NCBI GenBank assembly: GCA_015499995.1 | Contig: JADNRV010000086.1 | Coordinates: 165,477-229,476, forward strand | Direction of reading: 5' to 3' | Source: Flammula alnicola | Taxonomy: Eukaryota; Basidiomycota; Agaricomycetes; Agaricales; Strophariaceae | Length of the DNA stretch: 64,000 bases | Shown: in pieces, positions 21,213-30,686 of the stretch | How positions within the stretch are numbered: the stretch's first letter is position 1 | How the letters are laid out: each line of letters opens with the position of its first letter | The notes under the pieces: generated by a model | The model's database searches: none | What the model was told of the DNA's origin: nothing | Seen by the model: only the letters and a program-made list of their open reading frames with translations | Made by a program: the position numbers and the translations under genes

Positions 21213-23891
21213 ATGTCGGAAGAATCAATCACATCCGGATCATACCGAATTCAGCTACTGAAGGCCGACAATTGGATGCCGTGGAAGCGCCGAATGCTTG
21301 CGGTACTCACCGACCTTGGACTGGAGGAATATATCCAAAAGGAAGCCAAACCTCCAGAATCAGCCGATCCCAACAAACCGACACCAGAGGAGCAGGAAGC
21401 GCAGAAGAAATGGCGTGAGAAAGACGTCAAGACACGTTGCCGAATTGAGCTCGCGATCAGTGATGCCGAGATGATACACATCAGCGGCGCGACAACGGCA
21501 CGACAAACGTGGGAGCAGCTCACCACAGTCAAGGAATCCAAAGGCCGACTCGGAGTTTTGGCCACTCGGCGCGCGTTGTACAGGGCAACGGCGGGAGACG
21601 GATTTGACATGGTGGAGCACATATCTAAATTACGCCAGCTACAGGAGGAACTACATGTCATGGGTAACATGGTACCAGATGAAGACTTTGTAATGATATT
21701 AATTACATCTCTTCCGGAATCATGGGATACCTACACTACATCCTACCTCGGCTCAAGCGGCAACAAGCCGCAATTATCCTCTCACGAATTGGTTGCCATC
21801 TTATTGGAAGAAGATCGGCGCCGCAAAGCTAAATCAAGCGATCAGAATGCCGGCACCTCACTGCAAGCCCGCGGAAATAACAAAGGCAGTGGCGGACGAT
21901 TTACGAAATCGGAAAATGCGGACAAGGAATGTTATAATTGTCACAAGAAAGGCCACATGTCAAAGGACTGCTGGGCCAAGGGCGGAGGACGTGAGGGACA
22001 GGGACCCAAAGGCCGGCGAGGACCAAATCGGGCAGGACGCGCACATCAAGCTCAAGACTCGATCACATCAAACCTTAATGATGTGTCATATATGGCATTA
22101 GCGCCCGTTGATCAAACACGCGAATTCTCCAGATATGACTGGATACTGGACTCAGGCACAACATCACACATTTGCACAACACGAGAGGCATTCATTGATT
22201 ACATGCCGCTGAAAAACTCGACAGTGCAAGGCCTTGGGAGTCCAGCAATTGCAGAGGGACGCGGCACTGTTATTGTTAACTTTGCCGTGGATGGAAAGAC
22301 CCTATGCCACCAGCTTCGCGATGTATTGCATGTCCCTAATGCACCTAATTGTTTATTATCAATTAGCCGGCTTGATGACGCCGGAGGGCATGTAAAATTC
22401 ACCAAGGGAGAATGCTTCCTACAAGATTCCAAAAATAGAACGATCGGCAACGGCACGAAGACTAACCGACTGTATCTATTATTGGCACGCGCCCAATTGC
22501 CCGACAAGGAGAAAGCAAATTATGCTTCGCCGCAGAAGCTCACCTGGGATCAATGGCACCGGAGATTCGGACACATATCAATGTCGTCACTACAGCAACT
22601 TAATCGCGAGAACCTCGTTAACGGAATGATGATCGATCAAACCTCTATTCCATCACAGACCTGTGAAGCTTGTATTCAAGCTAAACAAAACCATAAACCC
22701 TTCCCGAAGGAAGCCGAACATCGATCAGAGGTTGCGGGAGAAGGTTTAATGAGTGACGTCTGGGGACCTGCTGGAGTGAAGTCAATTGGAGGCTTCAAAT
22801 ATTATATATCATTCACGGATGATGCCTTCCGCTTCAGCACAGTCAAATTTTTGAAGGACAAAACAGAGGCCACCCAACGGATCAAAGATCATGGCGTAAT
22901 GATCGAGCGCAAATTTGGAAGGTTCCCAAAATGGATGCGCTTCGATAACGGAACGGAATTAATTAACGCGGAAACGAAATTGTGGGCCGCAGAGCGAGGA
23001 ATCGAAATACAGGCCACTGCACCCTATTCACAGTCACAGAATGGTGTAGCTGAGCGCTTCAATCGCACACACTTGGAATTAGCACGAGCAATGCTAATTT
23101 CGAAGAAATTACCTGATTTTTTATGGGATGAAGCTGTCTCGCACGCGAATTACCTTCGAAATAGGGCGCCTACACGGGTGCTAAAGGGTCGCACACCTTA
23201 CGAGGCTTGGAATGGCTACAAACCAGATGTAGCTCACCTCAGAGAATTCGGATGCGATGTCTGGGTACTGGATGAATCCGAAAATCGCTCAAAGTTACAC
23301 CCAAAATCACACAAAATGATATTTGTGGGATTCAATGATGGCTCAAAATCTATCCGCTACTATGATGCCACCCACAGGAACATCAAATCCTCACGAAATT
23401 TTACCTTCAATGAGAATGAAGAACCCCGAGAACTCGAAATAACAACCGCTTTACCGGGTTTGCCATCCGAGGGGGAGCCAGAGGCAATTCCGAATGTCCA
23501 AACCCCCGAGGAAAATAAAATCGAAGACCCCATTGAAAAGCACCAAGAAAAGCGCCAATTACGCGAGAGGACAACTAGAATTGACTATTCTAAAGTCCAT
23601 AACCCACAATCTCGGACCTCTTCATCCAGATTTAATTCCCCAATCCCAGTTCCACTTCCTCCACCAGATATTACTCGTCCCACTGAATCCTCAAAGGCCA
23701 AGCAATCAGAACGAACCAATATTGCTATAAATGATGAAGATGATGAATTTACGCACCTCCTCAAGACGGCAAAGTATCCACCGGAAATTTCGATGCTATC
23801 CTCAAAGGAGAAGATATTCCAGCAAATATTGATGAGGCACTCAATGGACCGGATGCTAGGCAATGGAAAGAAGCTATTGACGAAGAATTAG
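21213..23891 (+). CDS. Copia Gag-protease-integrase polyprotein (first open frame)
   Basis: 892 codons from ATG 21213. In order: Gag; a CCHC zinc knuckle (CYNCHKKGHMSKDC) near residue 243; an aspartic protease site LDSGTTSH near residue 313; the integrase zinc-binding HH-CC region (HRRFGH and CEAC, about 447-490); and a DDE integrase core with the catalytic Asp in DVWGPAG (about 515), Asp in FDNGTE (about 577) and Glu in VAERFNRT (about 613), spaced 35 apart as usual. The C-terminal GKR-like and acidic segment follows. From about 23762 the correct frame is 2 downstream, so the last 43 codons are out of frame and the polyprotein is cut before reverse transcriptase. Confidence 0.95.
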   Translation: MSEESITSGSYRIQLLKADNWMPWKRRMLAVLTDLGLEEYIQKEAKPPESADPNKPTPEEQEAQKKWREKDVKTRCRIELAISDAEMIHISGATTARQTWEQLTTVKESKGRLGVLATRRALYRATAGDGFDMVEHISKLRQLQEELHVMGNMVPDEDFVMILITSLPESWDTYTTSYLGSSGNKPQLSSHELVAILLEEDRRRKAKSSDQNAGTSLQARGNNKGSGGRFTKSENADKECYNCHKKGHMSKDCWAKGGGREGQGPKGRRGPNRAGRAHQAQDSITSNLNDVSYMALAPVDQTREFSRYDWILDSGTTSHICTTREAFIDYMPLKNSTVQGLGSPAIAEGRGTVIVNFAVDGKTLCHQLRDVLHVPNAPNCLLSISRLDDAGGHVKFTKGECFLQDSKNRTIGNGTKTNRLYLLLARAQLPDKEKANYASPQKLTWDQWHRRFGHISMSSLQQLNRENLVNGMMIDQTSIPSQTCEACIQAKQNHKPFPKEAEHRSEVAGEGLMSDVWGPAGVKSIGGFKYYISFTDDAFRFSTVKFLKDKTEATQRIKDHGVMIERKFGRFPKWMRFDNGTELINAETKLWAAERGIEIQATAPYSQSQNGVAERFNRTHLELARAMLISKKLPDFLWDEAVSHANYLRNRAPTRVLKGRTPYEAWNGYKPDVAHLREFGCDVWVLDESENRSKLHPKSHKMIFVGFNDGSKSIRYYDATHRNIKSSRNFTFNENEEPRELEITTALPGLPSEGEPEAIPNVQTPEENKIEDPIEKHQEKRQLRERTTRIDYSKVHNPQSRTSSSRFNSPIPVPLPPPDITRPTESSKAKQSERTNIAINDEDDEFTHLLKTAKYPPEISMLSSKEKIFQQILMRHSMDRMLGNGKKLLTKN

Positions 23892-23905
23892 CAACATTAA
23901 AGAAG

Positions 23906-25390
23906 ATGGGAACCTGGGAACTCGAAAACTTACCACCCGACAGAAACCCAATAGGATGCAAATGGGTATTTAACAAGAAGCACGATGGAGAAGGGAAAAT
24001 AATCAAGTTCAAGGCTCGCTTAGTCGCACAGGGTTTCTCGCAGAAGCCTGGAACTGATTATAGCAATGACGGCACTTTCGCGCCTGTCATGCGCTTCGAA
24101 ACTTTGCGAGCGCTTATTGCACTTGCAGCAATTTACGGCTGGGACTTACGGCAACTCGACATCAAGGGAGCCTATCTAAATGGCTACATTAAAGAGGAAC
24201 TATATATGCGACAGCCACCCGGTTTCGACGATGGTTCAGGGCGTGTATGTCGACTTAGACGCTCGCTTTATGGACTCAAGCAAGCCGGCAATGTCTGGAA
24301 CAAAGAATTCGACACTGCGATGAAAGATCTTGGGTTCCAGCGTCTCAAGGCCGACTACTGCTGCTATAAACGACATAATGGCGACGATTTCGAGATACTA
24401 CTCGTCTGGGTAGACGATATACTCTCGATTGCGAACTCTAGCGCCCAGAACGACCTCGTGGAGCAACAACTCAACCAGAAGTTCGAAATCAAATCGCTCG
24501 GAAGACCTTCTATGCTCCTAGGCATGAAAATCACTCAGGATGAAGAAAAACAAACCATATGTATCTCACAGAAGGCCTACATCGAACAACTACTCAAGAA
24601 ATTCGGTCTACAAGACTGCAACATAGTCTCAACACCTATGGACCCAAATATTAATCTGGATAACTTCAGCAAACCTCAAAACGAAAAAGAAGCGCCCAAC
24701 GAAGCATCTGCAAGCTATGCAACGCTTATTGGATCCCTAATGTATCTGGCACACGGAACACGACCAGATATCGCATATGCTACGCAGAAACTCGCTCAGT
24801 ACACGAAAAACCCGCAGCCAGTACATTGGACCGCCGTCAAACGAATATTTCGGTACATCAAGGGCACACGCGAGTACGCGCTTACTTACGGAGGCTCAGA
24901 CGATGAATTAAACGAAGACCTCAATATTTATTGCGATGCCGATTGGGCATTTGACGCCGACCGCAAATCAATCAGCGGATATGTATTCAAAATCGCAGGA
25001 GGCGCCGTCGCATGGAGCGCAAAGAAACAAACCACAGTAGCTCTATCCACGGCCGAAGCAGAATATACAGCTGCTACTCACTGCGCCAAACAGGTACTTT
25101 GGTACCGCTCTTTATTCACAGAGCTAGGAATTCATGTTCCTACGACTTCAACTATTTTCACGGACAACCAGGCCGCCATCTCGATCGCGCACCACCCGGA
25201 ATTCTATTCAAGAACGAAACACATTGACATTTCGTTACACTTCCTACGCGATCTCGTACAGAACGGCACTCTCAATACTGTCTACATCAATACTGAAGAC
25301 AATCTTGCGGATCTATTCACCAAGGGATTACCTCGGACAACACATCAAGATTTCACACACGAAATCGGACTTTTGGACATGTCCGACTAA
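23906..25390 (+). CDS. Copia reverse transcriptase-RNase H (second open frame)
   Basis: 494 codons from the first ATG; the frame is open from 23762, where the protein continues the first frame. The reverse transcriptase starts with WELENLPP and GCKWVFNKK, and has QLDIKGAYLNG (catalytic Asp) and LLVWVDDIL, a variant of the YVDD box. RNase H follows with the Asp in YCDADWAFD, the STAEAEY Glu and the downstream DNQAA Asp. It ends in the usual place just before the purine tract and 3' LTR. Without frameshift repair or ribosomal slippage it could not be made as part of the polyprotein. Confidence 0.95.
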   Translation: MGTWELENLPPDRNPIGCKWVFNKKHDGEGKIIKFKARLVAQGFSQKPGTDYSNDGTFAPVMRFETLRALIALAAIYGWDLRQLDIKGAYLNGYIKEELYMRQPPGFDDGSGRVCRLRRSLYGLKQAGNVWNKEFDTAMKDLGFQRLKADYCCYKRHNGDDFEILLVWVDDILSIANSSAQNDLVEQQLNQKFEIKSLGRPSMLLGMKITQDEEKQTICISQKAYIEQLLKKFGLQDCNIVSTPMDPNINLDNFSKPQNEKEAPNEASASYATLIGSLMYLAHGTRPDIAYATQKLAQYTKNPQPVHWTAVKRIFRYIKGTREYALTYGGSDDELNEDLNIYCDADWAFDADRKSISGYVFKIAGGAVAWSAKKQTTVALSTAEAEYTAATHCAKQVLWYRSLFTELGIHVPTTSTIFTDNQAAISIAHHPEFYSRTKHIDISLHFLRDLVQNGTLNTVYINTEDNLADLFTKGLPRTTHQDFTHEIGLLDMSD

Positions 25391-25397
25391 GGGGGAG

Positions 25398-25618
25398 TCT
25401 TGGGAATATACTCGGACATTCCACGCGGCTCGATTGACTCAAGCGCTCACCGAGCGTTTATCTCGCTGACTCAAATCTGCACAGCCGCTTTATTATTTCC
25501 TTACTTAGTATTTTGTAGTACTCAGTAGTATATTCTAGATACTATGTAAAAAGGTATATATACAGGTCTCAGAGAGGCTAATATATTTTTTTACAAGTTT
25601 CTATCTACATTGTCAATA
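25398..25618 (+). repeat. 3' LTR of the copia element, 221 bp
   Basis: Starts TCTTGGGAATATAC right after the purine tract AAGGGGGAG and ends TTGTCAATA. The exact termini could shift by one or two bases. Followed by the GTACT target duplication. Confidence 0.9.
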
Positions 25619-25855
25619 GTACTATGTATAACAAGCGCTCATGAACTGTAGAAATTCGAGTTTTGTCAGTGGTCACAAACCATAGGCCCCCAAACATGAT
25701 GCCTCAAGGAGATGAACTGGGCTACTTCAAGTAGCGAGCATCTATCAGCTTCTGAGGTGGGGTAAAACATGCAGGAAATTGATTGGAAATTGACTATGCT
25801 CACTGCATTGCGTATCGCGCTCTGCAAGAACACCTGTACCTTCTGGTCCTTCAAT
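25619..25855 (+). repeat. Continuation of duplication unit 2 after the copia element
   Basis: Nearly identical to 5800-6035, then diverges sharply. No gene in it. Confidence 0.85.
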
Positions 25856-26455
25856 CCCAGTGAAAAGGGCTTGAATCCAAACAGAACCACATTGATGCCA
25901 ATTATAGATTCTATACGTCGATTCCGATCATGCCATATCTGCCTCCAACCAACCTCTCGACGACACGATCTAACCACACCCATCCTACCCAATCCATTGA
26001 TGCCTCCAAAGCAATTCCTCTGCGACTGCACGCGGTTCTACCTGCGAAATGGCGCTACACATCCCGTGCCCGTCAGTCGCGCCACGTGGTATGGCCATGC
26101 TCGATTCCTCGACTCCAACCAGCCTCGTCCCCCTCAATTAGAACAGTTTCTGGTACAACAAAATTATGTGCCCGATGCATCTCATGCAAACCAAGAACGA
26201 TAGCCGTCTCCATGCCCTCCAGGTCTCCGTGCCCTCCGGATTGTCTGCGCTCACTATCTCGAAGTCCACCCCACAAAAGACATATGTAGGACCGTTTCTT
26301 TGTCTGCGAGAAGATGGGACTCGAAGTTGGGTATCTTGGTGGCGTCTTGGTGGCGTCGAAGAGGATTTAGACAATTAAATGATCCATATGCGTAATCTAA
26401 GTGTATCTATAGCAAATACACTTTATTCTACCTACTCTATGTTATCTTGATTTTA
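25856..26455 (-). other. Possible decayed gene, minus strand; unknown
   Basis: Several minus-strand frames of 60-120 codons overlap, with protein-like composition (for example FVVPETVLIEGDEAGW near 26160 and YVFCGVDFEIVSADNPEG near 26290). They cannot be joined by clear introns and no family is recognised. It may be a pseudogene brought next to the duplication boundary. Confidence 0.25.
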
Positions 26456-26488
26456 CTTGGAGGGATGAGGGCCATTGCTTCGCATGGC
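26456..26488 (-). repeat. Candidate Helentron-like 3' terminus (hairpin plus CAAG end)
   Basis: On the minus strand the stem-loop GCCATGCGAAGCAATGGC (26471-26488) is followed by 15 nt ending CCAAG and then T, the same layout as the 3' end of the insertion at 18287. The rest of such an element would extend to the right, but I could not find its other end. Confidence 0.3.
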
Positions 26489-26994
26489 AAAACGAGGACC
26501 AGGTGGCCGCCCAGCCCATATCAAGTCTGAAATTTGCCGGAGGAGAGGTGAGTACCACTCTTCTCGGGGGCAAATTCTGGCCTCGGAAGTCACTAAAAGA
26601 TGCATTTATTATATTCTGAATACATTCCGATGATAATCTATGTATCTACTCATCACCTAACATCGTCCGAGACGCACTCGACGATGGGGACGAAAGGCGG
26701 GAAGTGCGGACCGGATTTCGGCTTTCCCCGAAATGCGATCAACCACACCCGGTTGAGTTCGGGTTGTCACCTTCGTCTCTAACCATCCAGCCCTGCCACC
26801 CCCTTTCTTCTCCTCTCCCTGCTACTACATGGGTGTCCAAGCAAATCGGAAGGAGGTGAGAGGTGAGAAGACGCAAGGGGAGACCCTGGTAGAGGGAGAC
26901 CCACCCAGTGCGCAACGAATCGAGTCATAAGACTCGATTCGTTTTCTGTTCTTCCTCTCCATCCCCTCACTTACCCGATCCACAGGCAAGATAA
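26489..26994. other. Repeat-like sequence with hairpin; no gene
   Basis: Contains a hairpin at 26916-26941 (CGAATCGAGTC, 4-nt loop, reverse complement) within a context (CCAGTGCGCA before it, pyrimidine-rich after it) shared with 32563-32588. Looks like part of a dispersed repeat family. Confidence 0.4.
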
Positions 26995-27860
26995 CGAGGT
27001 GACGACGACGACCGTTGAAAGGTCGTCATCTCGGTCCTTATTCCTCTGGCAGCTCCAACAGGACAATACGGCGATGGCGACGAGATGGAAGCAGCAGCAG
27101 CAGGATGACCCTGCTACTGCTGGTATACGGATCCGGCTATGACGACGACGAGGGCGGCGTAGCAGCAGCGCGACCGCTACTGCTCGTATACGGATCCGAT
27201 GATGATGAAAAGAGTGGAGCAGCACCAGCACAACTGCTGCTGCTCCCATGCGGATCCGACGACAATGACGATGACGACGAGGGCAGCGCTGCTGCTGCTG
27301 GTATGCGAATATGACGACGATGACGAGGGCGGAGCAGCGGCAACAGCACAACCGCTGCTGCTCGTATACGGTGACGGTGACAAGGTGGGAGGAGTACGCC
27401 AACGATGGCGAGGCGGCGGCAGCAGCGGCAGAGCGACTGCTGCTGCTGCTTGTGCACGACAGCGATGAGGTGGACACTGCAGCAGCTGCACGATGGCAGC
27501 TGCTGCTCATATACGGCAAGGACAACGAGGCGGGAGCAGGAGCATCAGCACCCACTGCTGCTGCTCAGATACGGCGACGACAATGGGGAGCAGCGACAGC
27601 ATCATGACCGGTGCTGCTGCCCGGGTGCAGTGCCGATGAGCAGGAGCAGGAGCAGCACCCATTGCTGCAGATACGGCGACGACGACGGGGTAGGAGCAGC
27701 ACCAGCACGACTGCTGCTGCTCAGATACGGCAACGACGAGATCGAAGCAGCGGCAGCGGCATCGCTGCTCCTGCTGTTGCCCCGTTATGACAGCGACAAC
27801 GAGGTGGGAGCAGCGGCAGCCGCGATACGACGACATGGAGGAGAACGAGAATAAGCAGCA
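26995..27860. repeat. CAG/CTG-rich degenerate satellite
   Basis: About 870 bp of imperfect units of roughly 60 bp. A typical unit contains a GCAGCA run, a CTGCTGCTGCTC run, the tract ATACGG(C/A)GACGACGA and a GGGAGCAG joint. All six frames are long and low in complexity (poly-Leu, poly-Ala, poly-Arg or Asp-rich), so the open frames come from composition and are not genes. The alternating CAG and CTG runs can form hairpins. Confidence 0.75.
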
Positions 27861-28080
27861 GCAGGAGAGGCGACGACGTGCATTGCTCACGTCGACATGC
27901 CCCCTCCTTGTTCGCTTATCCTCATTCTTGTATTTTATGTTCTTTATTGTATGCCTTATGACTAGTAGTATCACTGTTTCAAATATATTCAATGTTTTCT
28001 ATTTATTCTTTTTTACCTGAGGTTTTCGAGCACAGAGAACCGTGTCCATTTTTGAACATGAGCGTGGGATTGATCAAAGG
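27861..28080. other. No gene seen
   Basis: AT-rich sequence after the satellite. Confidence 0.4.
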
Positions 28081-28224
28081 TATCTAATCAATAGATAACA
28101 GAGACAGTCGCCGAGCATCTACATCTAAAAATATCAGGCTAGGGCGCTTTCTGGCTATCTAATCTATAGATAACGAACAACAAGCGCTGGCATCTAAAAA
28201 TATCACACCGAGGCGCTTTCCGTC
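28081..28224 (+). repeat. Tandem repeat, two units of about 75 and 69 bp
   Basis: Each unit starts TATCTAATC(A/T)ATAGATAAC, a small palindrome, and contains GCATCTA...AAAAATATCA and GGCGCTTTC. Confidence 0.75.
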
Positions 28225-28304
28225 TAATTTTAGACTGTCATCCACAGTCATCCATCTCAATCCACCCATCCCCGCCCCCCGTGAGATGCGCAGAGGGCCG
28301 CAAT

Positions 28305-28612
28305 GGGTAGCAATATATTATTGGACCCCATTGGATTTTTTTCCGCAGTCAAACTGCCCCACACGATGAGCGCAAGCAAAAATACAAGCCCGAGCATCAT
28401 TTCCTGCATTGTTGACAGTTGTTTGATAGCAGCCCAGCCCCAAATAGGAACATCATCCAAAGCCATTCTCCCGAGGTACGCAAAGGGTGGGGGCAGGTCA
28501 GAATATATTTATAGACCCCATTAGAATTTTTTTCCGCGCCCAAAAGCGCCCCCAACAATGAGCAGCCCCCAAAATACAGTCCCGGACATCATTTCTCGCA
28601 TTGTTGACCCCA
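28305..28612 (+). repeat. Direct repeat, two copies of about 115 bp
   Basis: Copies at about 28305-28420 and 28497-28612 share GACCCCATT(G/A)GAATTTTTTTCCGC-like sequence and end at GCATTGTTGAC. Not coding. Confidence 0.75.
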
Positions 28613-28767
28613 TGTTTACCATCACCTGCCCCCAACAGTGACCATATGTCCTGTCCCCCCAGCACACTGTATGTAGAAGAAGCGCATATATAATTCTAGC
28701 TTACAAGGCTGCAGTGGTGGCGGTGAAGGGAGGGTTGGCTGATTGGCTGAACCCGTCCAGTGATGGA

Positions 28768-28860
28768 TGCTGATGTGATGACATACAGTCATCATGTCCA
28801 GTCCAGTACATGCTGACGCGATGACATACAGTCATCATGTCCAGTCCAGTACATGCTGAC
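28768..28860 (+). repeat. 43-bp tandem repeat, 2.2 copies
   Basis: Units 28768-28810 and 28811-28853 differ by two bases; each contains the palindrome-like ATGACATACAGTCATCAT. Confidence 0.85.
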
Positions 28861-29226
28861 TGATAGAAATCACATCAGCATACCCGCATTCTTACCCACA
28901 TTTTGTCCTGACAGTTGGCCTACCACTGACAAGGATCCTTTGTCCTGGACTGTCTCATCTCTTGTCAGGCCTTGTATGACAGTGAAACTACACATTTATT
29001 CAAATAAGCTGCACTAATCTTGCGACGCACTTTTAAGGTATTTTTGTACTTTCCAACACACATTTAGGTAGATCTTATTGTGAGTCAACTAATTCTCATT
29101 TGCACGCACATGTTAAGCTTGCGAGCTGAGCCACTTTCCAATGGAAGCCACCTTTTTCTTTAATAGTGCACTACATTACTTGACCAAGGGACCCAAATTA
29201 TATTACACAAGCTATATACTAGAAAA

Positions 29227-29302
29227 GTGAGCCTATTTTCTAAATGTGAGTTTATTTTCTAAGCGCAAGCCTACTTTCCAAATGTGAGCCTACTTTCGGA
29301 CT
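29227..29302 (+). repeat. 19-bp tandem repeat, 4 degenerate copies
   Basis: Units follow GTGAGCCTATTTTCTAAAT with up to five changes each. Confidence 0.75.
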
Positions 29303-29830
29303 AGCTAGCCCTGGTAGCTGGGTAAAGGCAATGTCAGATAATGACAAAGAATGTCCAAATGTGGGAAGTGTCTACAGTAATTCCCAAATTTCACATAGGA
29401 GGGTCTTTTACTAAGCTCCAAAATTATGATAAATGAATTCTACTCATCAATAGCTTTTGATTGAGCCCAAGATCTCCATCGTCCGAGCAATACTGCAGTC
29501 CTTTGCATATTTTTGTGAAAGTTTCTGCACATGGTTATGTGCTGATGGTGCCTCTGCTATTACTAGTTGCTAAATATACTCAGCAGATTCAGTGAATGGT
29601 CAGCGCTTCCCAATCTCTCATTCAGATTCCCCTCACTTTGATAGTTTTAAAGTGATAATATGCCTATCAAATTTAGTTGGCTCCTTGTGGCCTCTCAATT
29701 GCATAGATCATCCCAGTAAAGAAGTGAAAGAACATTTATTCATACTAGCAATAAGTGCCGCTTGTCGCCAACCTGCAGTTGGCTCCTCGCGGTGGGGACT
29801 GAGCATCCCACTTCCTGAACACACCAAAAT

Positions 29831-30081
29831 TGACTATAGATAAGATAAACATAGCCATCAAACAAACATGTACAAAATTTCCCTCAGTTTTGATGCCAAA
29901 GGGTCCTCTTTGCAGAGGTCCGGGTTATAAAAGAATTTGTACGCCGCTACTTTGCAAGGCTGACAAATATCACATGTTAATGCTCATGTGACTATAGATA
30001 AGATAAACCTGTCCATCAAACAAACATGTACAAAATTTCCCTCAGTTTTGATGCCAAAGGGTCCTCCTGCAGAAGTCGGGT
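29831..30081 (+). repeat. Direct repeat, two copies of about 93 bp
   Basis: Copies 29831-29925 and 29989-30081 share TGACTATAGATAAGATAAAC and a block ending AAAGGGTCCTC. Confidence 0.8.
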
Positions 30082-30240
30082 TAAAAACGAAGCCCCTAAA
30101 GGGTCCTCGTAATCTATGGGCTACAATATCCATATACTTGCCAAAATGTACTTAGAATTGGCAGACGCACACGTCACATGGATAACACTGTCACAGAGCC
30201 ATGTCTCCCCTTGACTCGGACGTGTTAGTGTCGTTACATG

Positions 30241-30568
30241 ACGCTCACGTTCACGCTGTGCTGTTCTCGCAATCCTTCCATAAACCAGGTCGAAGCAGCC
30301 TAAGTGGCAATGAAAATGGTAAGTACCTTCATCATGTTATTGCCTGCAAATGAAAACTCTGATGCGAGCTACATACACGCGACATTCAGACGAGAGAAAA
30401 AAAGAAAGTACAAGCAGAACATTAGGGTACATATGAAAACAGGAAAGCAAAGTGATGCGGAAACTGATAGAAAACGTGGAATTCAAAACGTAGACCGAGC
30501 TCGAATGGAATATCTAAGGGTTTCCACCAAGCTTCGCAACAGGTATCGATGTGGCTTCGCGAGTAACA
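30241..30568. other. Conserved family 3' flank (reverse), belonging to the fragment at 30569
   Basis: Reverse complement of the flank that follows B and C, including the A-rich tract near 30395. No gene. Confidence 0.55.
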
Positions 30569-30686
30569 TCACCGCCCTCTGACGAGAGAAATGGCTCGGT
30601 GGACTTGTACAACGGCTCCTATTATCAAGATCGTGAGGAAAACGCCGCTCGCGATGAAGGCTGCTGCTTGACGTCGAATGCGATAT
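30569..30686 (-). pseudogene. Extra C-terminal exon fragment of the membrane-protein family
   Basis: Minus strand encodes AAAFIASGVFLTILIIGAVV and the ending RAISLVRGR, nearest to B. It lies immediately downstream of gene E, whose own last exon ends differently. Apparently a remnant of another copy fused at about 30686. Confidence 0.75.

Larger units (their letters stand above)
18174..25618 (+). mobile_element. Ty1/copia LTR retrotransposon, interrupted in its 5' LTR
   Basis: Two 221-bp LTRs flank Gag, protease, integrase, reverse transcriptase and RNase H in the copia order (integrase before reverse transcriptase). A 5-bp target duplication GTACT flanks it (18169-18173 and 25619-25623), and the empty site is present in duplication unit 1 near 5800. 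A purine tract (AAGGGGGAG) precedes the 3' LTR. The LTRs look identical by eye once the insertion is removed, so the copy is young. It is 7445 bp long including the 2726-bp insertion; without it about 4.7 kb, normal for copia. Confidence 0.95.
28613..30240. other. Gene-free, repeat-rich stretch
   Basis: No gene supported. It holds the tandem repeats annotated separately (28768-28860, 29227-29302, 29831-30081). The short frame at 29592-29843 has no splice context or recognised family. Confidence 0.5.

Noticed and set aside
23760..23891. Programmed -1 frameshift in copia
   Set aside because: No X-XXY-YYZ heptamer in the correct phase within the overlap; a point indel is simpler.
26971..27992. 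Long overlapping open frames on both strands
   Set aside because: They are products of CAG/CTG repeat composition; every frame is open and of low complexity.
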